In this document: positions 1 through 9,504 of the stretch, piece by piece
Layout of the letters: every line of letters starts with the position of its first letter
Position numbering within the stretch: position 1 is the first letter of the stretch
Source: Metaphire vulgaris
Lineage: Eukaryota; Annelida; Clitellata; Crassiclitellata; Megascolecidae
NCBI GenBank assembly: GCA_018105865.1
Contig: CM030845.1
Span: forward strand, 14,041,390-14,105,389
Reading direction: 5' to 3'
DNA: 64,000 nt
Made by a program: the position numbers and the translations under genes
Notes under the pieces: model-generated
The model's input: only the letters and a program-made list of their open reading frames with translations
Databases searched by the model: none
What the model was told of the DNA's origin: nothing

Positions 1-454
1 TGCTAGTGGTCATTAGTTCTCTAATAGTTTCTGGGGCAGAATTCCAATCACCAAAAATTCAGGGTAATGCCAGGTTCAAATCTTAAACATTGGAACAAAT
101 TTTCAGACTATATGACAAACAACCAATGACAACCCCAATTTGATAAAATTTTCTTTATGTTTTTGCAAAAATCTCACAACTAGTCTTGGCCTGAATAGAG
201 GGGGTCTGAAACTTGGCCCCTTCTCATGGTTATGCTAATGGGCATCAAGACACGCAATTTCCATTTATTTCAACTAAGGGGTTCGGGACAGCATTGCGAG
301 CTCCCCTAGTGCAGTCTGGGACGGAGCCCCAGCCACAGAAGTTCTGAGCAATTGGGCTCTAATACAACTTGTATATCGAATCTGTCAACAATCACCCTAT
401 CCCCCACTGAAAAATTTCTTGTCAGAGTACAAGATGAACAGATCAATTAGAAAA

Positions 455-706
455 AGGCCAAAACCAATTCAATGACATTGTCAACACGATTATCAATAGG
501 GATCAGGTACTTCTGTGTATGCTTGACCCCTCCGCAGCGTTTGACATCGTCAACCACTCCATTCTCATTTGCTGCCTTGAGCTATCCTTCGAGATTAAAG
601 ACCAAGCGCTACTCTGGCTGTGTAATTACCTCTCAGAGAAAACGCAGTCTGTCACCTGGGAAGGCCGCACATCAGCTAAATGTCCTGTTCGCTGTGGAGT
701 ACCACA
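455..706 (+). mobile_element. LINE reverse transcriptase fragment (CR1/L2-like)
   Basis: The translated segment contains the RT block LDPSAAFDIVNHSILI (a variant of the usual LSAAFDTVNHSIL), followed by ALLWLCNYLSEKTQSV and SAKCPVRCGVP, which is the approach to the conserved G-V-P-Q-G-S motif. The reading stops just before PQGS because a hAT-like end (CAGTGTTG) begins at 707. A longer relative of the same family lies on the minus strand at 42543-43020. It is a 5'- and 3'-truncated dead fragment. Copy B repeats it at about 44240-44490. Confidence 0.8.
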
Positions 707-988
707 CAGTGTTGCGCGGTAACAAAGTAAAAGTAACGCGTTACATTACTTAAGTACAATTCTGAGTACTTCGTACTGTAACGAAGTACACAACTTACGA
801 AGTACTTTTTACTTGTAACGAAGTAAGTTTTTATTCAAATATTAGTACTTTTACTTCGTTACATTATGTCTTTCACGTTTCGTTACAAGTAAAATTTCTC
901 ATCGCCAAATTTCGATACATTTACTGGAGTATCTGTTTAATTCTTCACAACTTCCCGTGTTTAGTCGTGCACCTGTATGAGTTGATAT
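707..988 (+). mobile_element. Left end of a hAT-like element (CAGTGTTG family)
   Basis: The segment begins CAGTGTTGCGCGGTAAC and continues with the same AAGTAACGCGTTAC / TACTTCGTTAC subterminal repeats as the complete element at 57288-58257, which has an 8-bp TSD. The possible left TSD here is gtaccaca at 699-706. No right terminus is found: homology ends near 988, where an RTE endonuclease fragment begins. This is a truncated element that entered the LINE fragment at 455-706. Confidence 0.6.
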
Positions 989-994
989 TCACAG

Positions 995-1255
995 GTTTCC
1001 CTGCTGGTTTTGTCCTTACTATCCTGTCACTAACAGCTTGGTATCCCATCACAAATTTGTCTGATTTCCTTTTTTATCCATATCACTACCACTCTGTGTC
1101 CTGTTTTCTCACCCCCACTGTATTCAATCATATTGTCCTCACTGCTGCTGAAATGACCATCTCTCCACCTTGTTTCTGCTAGTTCTACTATGTCTAGTTT
1201 TAACCTTTTAAATTCTTTCTCAATCAAAGATAGTTTACCATTGCATAGCAAGCTT
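995..1255 (-). mobile_element. RTE-like LINE endonuclease fragment
   Basis: The minus-strand translation reads GKLSLIEKEFKRLKLDIVEL, then AETRWRDG and MIEYSGG. This is the pattern of the N-terminal apurinic-type endonuclease of RTE-clade LINEs (L..E..RLK.DI..L.ETRW), where E-x-R-W contains the catalytic Glu. Only this block survives. A C-terminal RTE piece in the same orientation lies at 2890-3590, so both may come from one old copy split by later insertions. Copy B repeats it at about 44775-45035 with a small indel. Confidence 0.65.
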
Positions 1256-1275
1256 CATACAAACCACGTATCTAT

Positions 1276-1562
1276 GGTATCACGGCAATTTGTCTACAGA
1301 CTTTTCGTCTACGACAATTCGCTTACAGACTCTTGGTCTACTGATAATAGGTCTACTACAATATCTGGGCTATGGTTAGGGTTAGGGTGGGTTTAGGTTA
1401 GAGCTATTGTTAGGGATATTGCTAGGGTTAGGGTTAGAGTTATGGGTAGGGTTATGGTTAGGGTTAGGTTTTGGTATCGTAGTAGACGTACTGTCGGTAG
1501 ACGAACAGTCTGTAGACGAATTGTCGTAGACGAAAAGTCTGTAGACGAATTGTCGCGGAACC
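1276..1562. mobile_element. Foldback MITE with TTAGGG-like core
   Basis: The terminal inverted repeats are about 48 bp. The left arm begins GGTATCACGGCAATTTGTCT and the right arm, read in reverse complement, begins GGTTCCGCGACAATTCGTCT. Each arm is built from short repeats of a GTCTACAGAC/CGACAATTCG type. The core (about 1372-1470) is degenerate TTAGGG/GTTAGGG repeat. A 9-bp direct repeat, cgtatctat, flanks the element (1267-1275 and 1563-1571), as expected for a TSD. The element at 59239-59499 has the same architecture and GGT termini. Copy B carries it at 45056-45342. No coding capacity is present. Confidence 0.75.
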
Positions 1563-1784
1563 CGTATCTATCCATAATGATTATTTTCTAAGTTTCATCA
1601 TTTTCTGATCAACATAGTCCTTCTTGAGCTGGTTCATCCACTGCTCAGCCTCCTATACTGGGCTTTGATCAAGAAACTTCATTTGTGCCCTCTTTGGCTA
1701 TCTGCTCAGTTGAACCCTCTAAATCCTTCCCATGTAGCTGTCTGTTTGATCGTTGCCCTGGGGGCTCAGCTCCGACAGGACACT

Positions 1785-2048
1785 CAGGGACGTCATTTGG
1801 GGGGCAGGGGGGGCATTTGCCCCCTGATTTTGAGGGGAAAAAATGTTTTGCCAATGTTTGTGTTATTTAGATTTTACACGCACGCCCTAAAGGAGTGCTT
1901 GATGATGTCGAGTAATTTTAAGTAACTAACCGTGAAAATTGGCTGACAAGAAAAAAAAAGGTCGTCAGCTTTTTTGCAAACTTGTAACTTGTCAGGTTGA
2001 AAGTGTTTCCCCCCCCCCCCCCTGAAAAACAGTGAAATGACGTCTCTG
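1785..2048. mobile_element. hAT-type MITE, 8-bp TSD aggacact
   Basis: The left end CAGGGACGTCATTT and right end AAATGACGTCTCTG are inverted repeats with one mismatch. They are flanked by a perfect 8-bp duplication, aggacact, at 1777-1784 and 2049-2056. The interior is short and non-coding, with homopolymer C and A runs. Length is 264 bp. The 8-bp TSD and CA-starting TIR place it in the hAT group. Copy B holds it at 45564-45823, with a different C-run length. Confidence 0.85.
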
Positions 2049-2109
2049 AGGACACTTCGATTTCTCAAGTTCTAGTTCATGCTATAATCCATATGGTTGT
2101 AGGACAGTA

Positions 2110-2600
2110 GGTCCCAAGTCTTTCTGTCCAGCAGTTGGGGAGCTTTTATGTCAGTTGCACTGACATAAACCTGTCTCTTCATTCACCTGACAAAGCTGCT
2201 ACGCGATATAACTAGTCATGCTTCCACCTATGTCCGCTAATCCTATCGCTGCTGCCCAATAGGATAGTTCGATTGTCTGCCTCCATCCCCATTGTCCTGT
2301 TCTTGTGGATCATCTTCCGATAAAGCTATTGTCTTCCTGCTTCACCTGTAACCCTCAAGTCTTTCTGTCTTGAGGTTACAAAGCCTTTATATCAAATTGG
2401 ATTGATATCTCACCTTTGCATAAAACAATCAGCACTGTTGAACAGAAATAACTAGCATAACTTTTACTGCTGTTTGCAACTCTCCTGTGGCTGCCCAGTG
2501 AGAGAGATTGGATCTTCTGCTTCCCTTGCCATTGTCTATAAAAATCTTTTGCCAACGAAGCATACTGTCCTCTTTCTTAGGTGTCAAAGTTTGCCTGTGA
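2110..2600. repeat. Diverged tandem pair (about 241 bp unit) with conserved hairpin
   Basis: Two direct copies share CAAGTCTTTCTGTC (from 2115 and from 2356), then ATAACTAG-CAT and TCTGC-TCC-CATTGTC blocks at matching spacing, although most other bases differ. Each copy has a hairpin at the equivalent place: TTTATGTCAG-loop-CTGACATAAA at 2145-2169, and ATATCAA-loop-TTGATAT at 2389-2408. The stem bases changed in a paired way between the copies. No ORF of note is present. The same pair occurs in copy B. It is an unclassified repeat; a dimeric short element is one possibility. Confidence 0.6.
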
Positions 2601-2889
2601 AAAGAATTATTTTAAAGGATTGCAATCAGTTTGATCAATTACTGAAATTTTGCGCTTTAAAATCGCAACATTTTGGGATTTACGACTGATATATAAAGAA
2701 AACACGAGAAAATGTCTGCTAAAAATCCATTTAAAACATGCCCCAACATTGAACTAACATCGTAACAATATTTACCATGAACCATGATCCATAGGTCTAC
2801 TCACTCTACTGCTTTGCATCATGCAAAAGTCAAATTCTTGATTACTTTGACCTTTTGGCACAGAAGATTGATGGATAGACTTGTGTAAA

Positions 2890-3590
2890 ATATCAGGTCA
2901 GGTCTTCAGCCTCCAGTTCTGACCAGCTATCAACATCTCCATGACATCTCTCCAAAGTTCTCTGTCCTTTGATATATCTTCCAAGGTCATTTAGTGTCTT
3001 TCATCAGTTTTTCCACTGAGATTGAGGTCTGCCATATTCAGATCCTCTTCCAATATGACCACCCAACGCCTCTTTAGATATTTTCACCTCTGGTTTGTAG
3101 TTGACAATTTGTTTTGGGTTTCTTATTTCTTCTATCCTGAGTATGCGTTCAGTCTATTTCATTCATCTCTTTCTGATTACTTCAATGCTGTTCAGTTGCA
3201 GTGTTCTCTCTCTAACTTCTTCATTTGTTACGTTCTTTGCATCCAATTCTTACTAATCCTTAGTATCCTTCTAAGCCATTTATTTTCTGTTGCTATTATT
3301 TTTTTACAATTCTTTTTATGGTCCACATTCACATCCATACATTAGTATTAGTATTACACTAGTGTTGAGAATTCTTTTTTTGGTATCCCAATGCCATGTC
3401 TTTTGAAATTTTTCACATGTAGCCAGTTGAATGTAGATCCTGTCATTGCTATACTTCTTTTCATCTTCTAGTCTGAGCCTCCCTCTGCTTCCAATTCACT
3501 TCCCAAGTAAATGAAGTCCTTTGCCATGTCAATTTCTTTTCCACTGTGTGTAACTATTGACCATTCTCCTACATTCTTTATAATTAGCAT
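2890..3590 (-). mobile_element. RTE-like LINE, C-terminal pseudogene remnant
   Basis: Read on the minus strand, broken frames give YLGSELEAEG, IAMTGSTFNWLHV, ATENKWLRRILRIS and DRTENFGEMSWRC. These are the post-RT C-terminal blocks of RTE-clade proteins (F-x-Y-L-G, E-x-x-x-LRRxLRIS, DRxxWxxM). Stops and frameshifts are frequent, and the + strand ORF at 3022-3345 is only its shadow. Copy B repeats it at about 46670-47390. Confidence 0.6.
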
Positions 3591-3645
3591 TATTTAATTT
3601 ATTTTTGTTTCATTAGTGTTTTCTTAATCCAAATTTTCCACTCTC

Positions 3646-4297
3646 CGTTATTAAGGCCACTGTTAATTCAACAATCCTTGAAAGGCATTCTTCTATGACT
3701 ATAGGAGAATGCAGGCCCTATCAGAGGGGGACCAGCAGGGCCATTTGGCCCGGGCCTCCAATTCTGGGGGGCCTCTGCTTTTAAGTTAATGTGTAACTAA
3801 GACCTGTGATCTAAAAATATTATGCCTCTGTTATTTCATTCGCTCTTCAGATTAAATGTTATAACTATGGATAGTATCAGGGCATCATTTTGGGGAGCGT
3901 GGCCCCAGGGAAATTAAGAAATAATGTATAATGTATTGAATAAACACAGAAATGTGAAATGCGCAAAAAATCGCAAAATTGCCAAAATCTATCAAAAATA
4001 TAAAAAAATTGCAAATTTGCAAAAATTGGCCCCAAATTGCACAAAAATTGTCAAAAATTTGCAAAAAATTCAAAATCTGCTAAAAAATTATCTTGCCCCC
4101 AAGAAAAGTGCGAAATGATGCTATTGGATAGTATGGATTAATCGCCCATAGTAATAATACTCCAATAGTCCGCAACTGTTGGAGTTCAGGGCCTCAAAAT
4201 TTCGAAAAGGCCCGGGCCTCCTTCAGCCTCATAAAGGGGCCTGGGAGAATGCCTTTCAAAGAGATTAGAATTAGCAGTGGCCTTAATTACGGACAGA
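3646..4297. repeat. Foldback unit hosting a hAT element
   Basis: Outer arms near 3646-3690 and 4252-4297 are imperfect inverted repeats (TTAAGGCCACTGTTAATTC left; GAATTAGCAGTGGCCTTAA right, plus TTGAAAGGCATTC / GAATGCCTTTCAA). The inverted similarity continues weakly outside the arms. A CAGGCCC-ended hAT-like element (3712-4243) sits between them. No coding sequence is visible. The unit is conserved in copy B. Confidence 0.6.
3712..4243. mobile_element. hAT-type element, CAGGCCC ends, TSD ggagaatg
   Basis: The left end is CAGGCCCTATCAGAGGGGG; the right end ...AAAGGGGCCTG has inverted complementarity. A perfect 8-bp TSD, ggagaatg, is at 3704-3711 and 4244-4251. The interior has an A-rich run of irregular short repeats (AAAATTGC-type, about 3955-4080). 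Length is 532 bp and it is non-autonomous. The element at 5456-5775 has related ends and a related GGCCATT-GGCCCGGGCCTCC subterminal block. In copy B the same element (47479-48196) is itself interrupted by a second hAT MITE. Confidence 0.85.
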
Positions 4298-4689
4298 GTA
4301 AAATATAAGAAACTAATATTTTTATTTCTTTATTAGTTTCTACTTTTCACGCATATGATTGACGGGTAGACTTGTGTAAAATATAAGAAACGAATATTTT
4401 AAAACATCACACCAAAATCGAAATTGTATCTTAACTTCTTCTTAGAAAGCGCTCAGACGCGTTAATTTGTGCAAGCTTTGCCAGTCATTCGTCTGCTACG
4501 CTGCCAGACGCTACGTGGCGCTATATTACACGATGACCATGGATCAAAATGGGTCAAACCAAACCATGGATGGAGGCTAGAGAGTTCGGCTGACTTCGGC
4601 CATTAGCGTTGTAAATGCAACTGTTTCTAAAGAAAACACGTACTACTGGTAGGCCTAAAGAAAATTGGACTTTTATAGATATTTGACTA

Positions 4690-4905
4690 TACAATCAATC
4701 AATAAACGTCTATGGCGCCACTATCATAAATTCATAATGTCCAGGGCATCAGCAGATGGCGAACCAAATCCAGGCAGAATTAGAGCCAGGTCAATCTGGA
4801 AGATCAGTCAGAACAGCGAGGGAGCAATCTAAGGGAGATAAGCCAAATCAAACAGGTATGTTTTAAGACCGGTTTTGAAAGACAAGTAAGTAAGTAAAAT
4901 CCAGT
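4690..4905 (-). mobile_element. LINE 3' end with CAAT tail
   Basis: CAATCAATCAATAAACGTCT on the + strand is the reverse complement of a LINE 3' terminus ending in (ATTG)n. It is followed by GGCGCCACTATCATAA and the GTTTTAAGACCGG block. The same sequence recurs at 39245-39403 and 39678-39720, where LINE C-terminal coding sequence follows, which fixes the orientation as minus. In copy B this piece is split by a hAT insertion at 48755-49834. Confidence 0.6.
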
Positions 4906-5455
4906 GGGTTTATAATTATTATTATTATTATGCACTTCTATAGCACCAGCTCTAATAATCAAGATTGTCAATCGACGGTACTTCAAATGCATTTTTATTT
5001 AGCGATTTGGGAAGAAGCACAACAGTAACTAATTATTATTAGGCGCTCAGTCTTTCTTAAAATAGCTATGGGAAAGGTGAATGATCAGCTAGGCGTGTGT
5101 AGGCTTATAGGCCTACACACGACTTACCGGATACCATAGGTAGGAAGTTTGGATACGCTGACGATATCGGTCTTGCCACCCAGGCTCGATCCTTTAAGAA
5201 GATTGAAGACCAGGGTTATTTCTAGGATTGTGAATTGGGGTGGGGTGTCGGGAAAATCTGGGGCGTGTTTATTTCTAGGATTGTAGGATTGTGAATTTGG
5301 GGGTGTCTGGAAAATCTGGGGTGTCGAAATTTGTAAGTCTCTGCCGAAAAAGGCTGACAAGCAAAAAAACCTTATAGAGACTCACAAAAAGTCTGACAAG
5401 CAAAAAAAAGTTATCCGAGGATAAAAGTTGTGGGGTGTATTTCTCCATTTGGGGG

Positions 5456-5775
5456 CAGGCCTCTTCAGAGGCTGAAGGAGGCCCAGGCCAGTTGGAATTT
5501 CGAGGCCTCTTCTAGCCTTCCCAACAATTAAAATTTTGACAAGCGAAAAAAGGTAATCACCAATTTTGAGGACCGCAGAATACCTTTCTAGCTTTCCCAA
5601 AATCACAAAATTGACGACAAGCAAAAGGTCATCACCAAATTGTGAGGCCCCTTCTAGTAGTAGCTATCTAGCGTTCTAGCTCTCCCAGAATTCTAGACAA
5701 GGAAACAAAGGGAGGCCCCCAAATGATGGAGTCCCGGGCCGAATGGCCCTCCTGGCCCCCCTCTGAATGGGCCTG
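5456..5775. mobile_element. hAT-like MITE, CAGGCC ends
   Basis: The left end CAGGCCTCTTCAGAGG and right end CCTCTGAATGGGCCTG are imperfect inverted repeats. They are flanked by tttggggg (5448-5455) and tttgaggg (5776-5783), an 8-bp TSD with one mismatch. Length is 320 bp, without coding capacity. The internal CTGACAAGCAAAAAAGG-type runs resemble those of other MITEs here. Copies lie at 50508-50827 (copy B) and 54151-54469 (third partial copy). Confidence 0.7.
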
Positions 5776-5980
5776 TTTGAGGGTGTTCAGGGCTAATCAA
5801 TATGCATTCTGTATGCATACCATTATCACATTACCAAATTCTAGGGGGTGTCGACCTCAAATTGGGGTGTTGGGGGTGTTAGGGGTGTAGAAATATTCCT
5901 GTTGAAGACCAACTGAACATCGACACACAGAGGATTGCCGAATACTGTAAAATATGGCGGGAAAGCCAGTTACTAAAGGT

Positions 5981-6105
5981 ACTGTGAAATAATCGAAATC
6001 GAAATCGCCATTATATAAAAAACCGTAATCGAAATCGTAATCGTGAAAAATAATCGAAAATAATCGTAATCGTAATCGGAAAAAATAATCGTAATCGACC
6101 CAGCT
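5981..6105. repeat. AATCG-rich array and TAATCGACCCAGCTCT terminus
   Basis: The array consists of short AATCGAAATCG / GTAATCGTAATCG repeats ending in TAATCGACCCAGCTCT. The same ending occurs near 51150 and at 55200-55215. An inverted counterpart, GGGTGGGTCGATTAATCG, opens at 51797. This looks like the subterminal array and right terminus of a TIR element whose left end is missing in copy A. Confidence 0.55.
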
Positions 6106-6277
6106 CTATTTTGGACCTCGTGTCCTCCGTTCGGCAGGCATTGGTCTGAAATGGGAGAATGTCCGGCTTTTTGCTGTCATCGTCTACTGACTTGAAATTC
6201 TACCTACTTGACCATGTAATTGGCAATTGCACACTATCATGGAGGATCAATGCTCAATAGACAAAGAAGAGAACCTG

Positions 6278-6704
6278 GGGCTGTCCGTTATTGACGTCAA
6301 CAAATTAGGGGCAGGGTTTTAAAAATAGTCTGACAGTTGTTGACAGGGGGTGTCAAGAGAAGTTGACGTCAACAATTTCAATTTTTTAAAAATGATAAAA
6401 AACAGGACATTTCATGGAATACTATTTATTACAACGTAAAAAGCCTTTCAAGCAAAAAAGGGTCACCACCAGTAGCCTACATTATGACATTTGATGAACA
6501 AAAGAAAGGGAGAAAGGTCTCATCGCTGCAAAAATAATAACCTTTCTAAACTTTTTAGGAGACCCGTTACTGATCTTAGTGGGGGTAGGAGGTCAAAAGT
6601 TTTTGACGTAATTATAGGGGTGTCACTGAAAGTTGACAGTTGTTGACAAGGAGGTGAAGGGGGTAAAAATTGCCCCAAAATTGTTGACATAATTAATGGA
6701 CAGC
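6278..6704. mobile_element. TIR element with GGGCTGTCC ends
   Basis: The left end GGGCTGTCCGTTATTGACGTC and the right end (ATAATTAATGGACAGC; GGACAGCCC in copy B) are inverted repeats. Internal GTTGACAGTTGTTGAC and TTGACGTCAAC motifs recur in both orientations. No clear TSD could be fixed and no ORF is present. The superfamily is not assigned. Copy B repeats it at about 51330-51755. Confidence 0.55.
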
Positions 6705-6739
6705 GCTCTGACTGCGAGGAACTTTTTGCTTGTAAATAT

Positions 6740-7184
6740 TTGTTTATCTGATTTATGATGCAAACCAAGAGTTGTCAGGGGCGCGATGCCTTTCGCCTGG
6801 AGCAACCCTTTCTGCGCCATGTAATGTGTGCTTTGTGAATTTTACAACCTACTCTGGTGTCCTCCTTTGGACATGGAGGTATCTGGCAACCCTAGTCACA
6901 TGTGTTCTGCTACTCTGCAGTTTGAAAACATTAAGGATGAGTATTTATAATTTTTCGACTTAAAAACAAAAAATTAAAACCCAACATTTGACTTTTCAGG
7001 TTTTAGGTTTTTTAAATGTAAAAACTAAAAACCAAAGTTTCCAGGCCTGAAATACATTCGCAGTTTCCGAAGGTTGCGAAGGATACGGTGATTTGTGTGG
7101 TGTTCCAAAAACGCCAACGGCAACATTGGCAGAGAGTCTCTCAAATGGGAGTTGTTGTTGTGCTCAACGACGTATAGCTTTGAA
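6740..7184. other. Segment upstream of CHEK2 exon 1
   Basis: This is non-repeat sequence between the end of copy A and the first CHEK2 coding exon. It should hold the 5' UTR and promoter, but I see no TATA box or other element I can defend. An ATG at 7095 is in frame with the exon at 7185; I prefer 7185 because the downstream peptide starts with a typical acidic N-terminus. Confidence 0.4.
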
Positions 7185-7329
7185 ATGAATCAATTTACAG
7201 AAACAGTTCCGACTGATTTTTTGGATGATTTTGACGTGACTGAAGAAGACGATGCAGAATTAAGTCCAAAAGAAGAAGTGATATGCTGGGGTCGTATTTT
7301 CCCATTGGGATCTAGTTTCCTGGCAATGG
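7185..7329 (+). CDS. CHEK2: CHEK2 (checkpoint kinase 2) coding exon 1, start of FHA domain
   Basis: Chk2 is a nuclear serine/threonine kinase that ATM activates after DNA breaks; its FHA domain binds phosphothreonine. This exon encodes 48 residues plus one base. An acidic N-terminus (FLDDFDVTEEDDAEL) is followed by CWGRIFPLGSSFLAM, which matches the first FHA strand of vertebrate Chk2 (W-x-R-L-x-x-L). The donor ATGG|GTGAGC at 7330 is strong. The split codon (phase 1) joins the exon at 20475 to give FLAMDLCKEEYTFGR, collinear with the human protein. From memory of human numbering, the intron falls in the codon equivalent to residue 107 in the same phase (c.319/320). The N-terminus is short and lacks an obvious SQ/TQ cluster. 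An alternative in-frame ATG is at 7095. Confidence 0.8.
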
Positions 7330-7405
7330 GTGAGCAAGTGACACGATTCTTTGGGCGATAAAAAGGCGAATATGTGAAGTACAAGCCACTTTTCTAATAA
7401 ATCTG

Positions 7406-8047
7406 TTGTTGGGACCCAAATAAGTAAGTAAGTAAGTTATAGCGCTTTCAAAAGCAGCACCGAAGTAAGACGAAATTCTATAGCGCTGCCCGAAAGTTTG
7501 GCGCAGTGCACCAGCTCATTCACGAGCGTTCAATCGGGGTGAAATCCATAATCCGTGGGGGTCAAAGATGTAGATCAAGGTAGGCAATCGCAGCAAAGTA
7601 TTTTTGGAGGATGATAACAAGATTTGCGGTGGATAGAATACAGGCTTATAGTAAGGATTTCGCCATAAGATTTCTTGAAAATAATAGTTTTAATTGTGCT
7701 TGGAAAATTTGTGAAGTGATGGCCAATGGTGACTGATTTATTGACTGGAGAGAACCAGTGTTATTGATCCTTCGGGTCTCTGACGGAAGATCATTTCAGA
7801 GACAAAGTGCAGTGTATGAGATCGATCTGAGAATTTGAGTGATGCGGCTGTTGGCAAATGAGTGTCAGGCCAGGAGATGAATGAGTTGACCGTTTCACTT
7901 GAATTGTAAAGAGATCACGAAGGTACGTGGGCTTTGAGAGCTGGATGGCGTTGTAGGTCAGGGATAGAATCTTGAAATGTATCCATTCTGGAACTTTAAG
8001 CCAGTGAAGTGATTTCAAGACCAGAGTGATGTGGTGAGCTTTTGGCA
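7406..8047 (-). mobile_element. L2-like LINE, 3' part
   Basis: The element begins (on the + strand) at an AAGTAAGTAAGT tail, followed by TTATAGCGCTTTC, i.e. the reversed 3' end of a LINE with an (ACTT)n tail. The minus strand encodes AHHITLVLKSLHWLKVPEWI, HFKILSLTYNAIQLSKPTYL and RDLFTIQ, the C-terminal block of L2/Rex-like RTs. It continues at 9096-9500 after an RTE insertion. It is a pseudogene. Confidence 0.75.
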
Positions 8048-9095
8048 TTCACATGACTTCATCATCAGCTCAAAGTCCCTTAGGAACTGTCGAGACCAGC
8101 AGCTTGTTGAACGATCCTTTTCCAATTTTCCTGGTCTTGTGCCACGTGAATCGCCTCCCCAAAATTTAATTCTGTCCACTCTGATGTCGTCAAACCATCA
8201 TCTTTTGGGCCTTCACGGGAGGGCGAGTCCCTCCATTGTTCCCTCCATTGCAACGTTCAGAATTCTCTTTTCTTTCATGCGACTGATGTGACCAAACATT
8301 TGAAGCTTCCTTTGTTTGATCATGGTGATCACATCGCTGTCAATACCAATTCTGCTCTTCTTCATTAGTGATTTTCATTCCTCACCATATCTTTAGGAGC
8401 TGTCATTAGCATCACATTTCGAAATCCAGGATTCGCCTACAGTCATTAAATTTCAATGTCCAGGTCTCTCTACGTAAAGAAGCACAGAGAAGAAACAGAA
8501 TCCTAAAGGTTGGAGCTTTGTCTTGAGGGAGATCTTTCCAGAGCTCCGTAATTTGTAAAGCCAGCCCACCACTGAGCTGGCCAGACCAATCCTCCTCCTG
8601 AACTACAATTCTCATCTGCCTGCACCATGCTTCCAAGATATACAAACTGTTAACAGTTTCCAACCATGTGCTGTCTAAGGTGATTACCACTGGCTCCTCC
8701 ACTTCCCTGCCGCCATGACCTTTGTCTTTTTGATGTTGATTTCCAGACCGAACCTTTTGCTCTCTTCATTTAATGTATTCAGCATCTTTTGTAGTCTACT
8801 TTGCACGAAGGACATGAGATCGACATTGTCAGCAAATTCTTCGACATCTCCCCATGGATGTTTCTTCCCTCCTCTTCCTTCTGTAGTCACTCCATTGCTT
8901 GCTGTAGCATGAATAAGAATAGCAGCGGTGATATTGGGTCTCCCTGTCGTGAGCCCACTGTTGGCCTGAACCAGTCTCCATTTTTTCCGTTTTCCCTGAC
9001 TGCAGCCATCGCCGAATTATACAGGCTTTGGATGATACTCAGCAACTTGCCATCCACTCCATAGCGCTCCAGTATAGTTCACGTGACAGCCCTTG
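8048..9095 (-). mobile_element. RTE-like LINE fragment inside the L2-like LINE
   Basis: The minus strand reads VEEFADNVDLMSF (the Y/F-A-D-D catalytic box, here ADN), then SRLQKMLNTLNEESKRFGLE, INIKKTKVMAAG, VVITLDSTWLETVNSLYILE and RRETWTLKFNDCRRILDFEM. This is the palm-to-C-terminal order of RTE-clade proteins. Frames are broken and the second catalytic Asp is lost. It separates the two halves of the L2-like LINE, whose reading would otherwise join CFGKG to PKAHHITLVLKSLHW. Confidence 0.7.
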
Positions 9096-9500
9096 CCAAA
9101 GCATTTTGTATTGCTTGAAGGTGTGCTATTTGTTTTTGTGAACATTGAGGTAGAAAGAGTTGCAGTAGTCAATTTTTGAATGAATAATTGAAGTGGCAGT
9201 CGTGCAAGCTTGTGGAAGTTTAAGAATGAACGTAAGCGTCGTAAGTCCCGGGTGTATGTGAAACAAGAGCAACCAAGATTAATTATGTGTGTTGAAAATG
9301 AGAGATGTGAATCAAATATCACACCAAGATTTCTCACAGGAGAATTAGTTTTGAATGAGTGGTCAGTTGAGTGTCCCTTATTGAAGCTGATTTTTGTGTC
9401 TGATAACTTGGCGATTTGTTTGGCTAGGCCGATCAGTATGTCTTTGAAGAATTCAGGCATAGTAAATTCGATGACATCCAAGATGAAACGGAAACGAATG
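9096..9500 (-). mobile_element. L2-like LINE, upstream part of the interrupted copy
   Basis: The minus-strand frame gives NSPVRNLGVIFDSHLSFSTH, then IINLGCSCFTYTRDLRRLR and SFLNF. This is the NLGVxFDSxLSF block that follows the RT palm in CR1/L2 LINEs. The frame is lost after FLNF. Together with 7406-8047 it makes one decayed element in the minus orientation. Confidence 0.75.
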
Positions 9501-9504
9501 CATT

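Larger units (their letters stand above)
1..6739. repeat. Duplicated mosaic block, copy A
   Basis: This block recurs almost base for base at 43786-51795 (offset 43785 at the start). The stretches I compared differ by only a few substitutions or one-base indels per several hundred bases. It begins at the window edge, so its true left end is probably outside. It is a patchwork of old LINE pieces, hAT-like MITEs and a foldback element, all in the same order in both copies. The match ends near 6739, where copy B switches to an AATCG-rich sequence. Copy A has the empty versions of two hAT insertion sites that are filled in copy B. This may be a real recent duplication or an allelic haplotype placed twice by the assembler. 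Confidence 0.92.

Noticed and set aside
1372..1470. TTAGGG-like repeats as a possible interstitial telomere.
   Set aside because: The tract is degenerate and bounded by inverted arms with a TSD, so it belongs to a foldback element.
3022..3345. Plus-strand ORF of 107 codons (and 134 codons at 46708) with hydrophobic segments.
   Set aside because: It is the antisense shadow of an RTE LINE C-terminus.
7330..7384. Read-through of CHEK2 exon 1 to ...FFGR followed by TAA, resembling the FGR of the FHA domain.
   Set aside because: A strong donor (GTGAGC) lies earlier, and the true FGRGDGCDYQF is in the exon at 20475. The intronic FFGR is a coincidence followed at once by stops.
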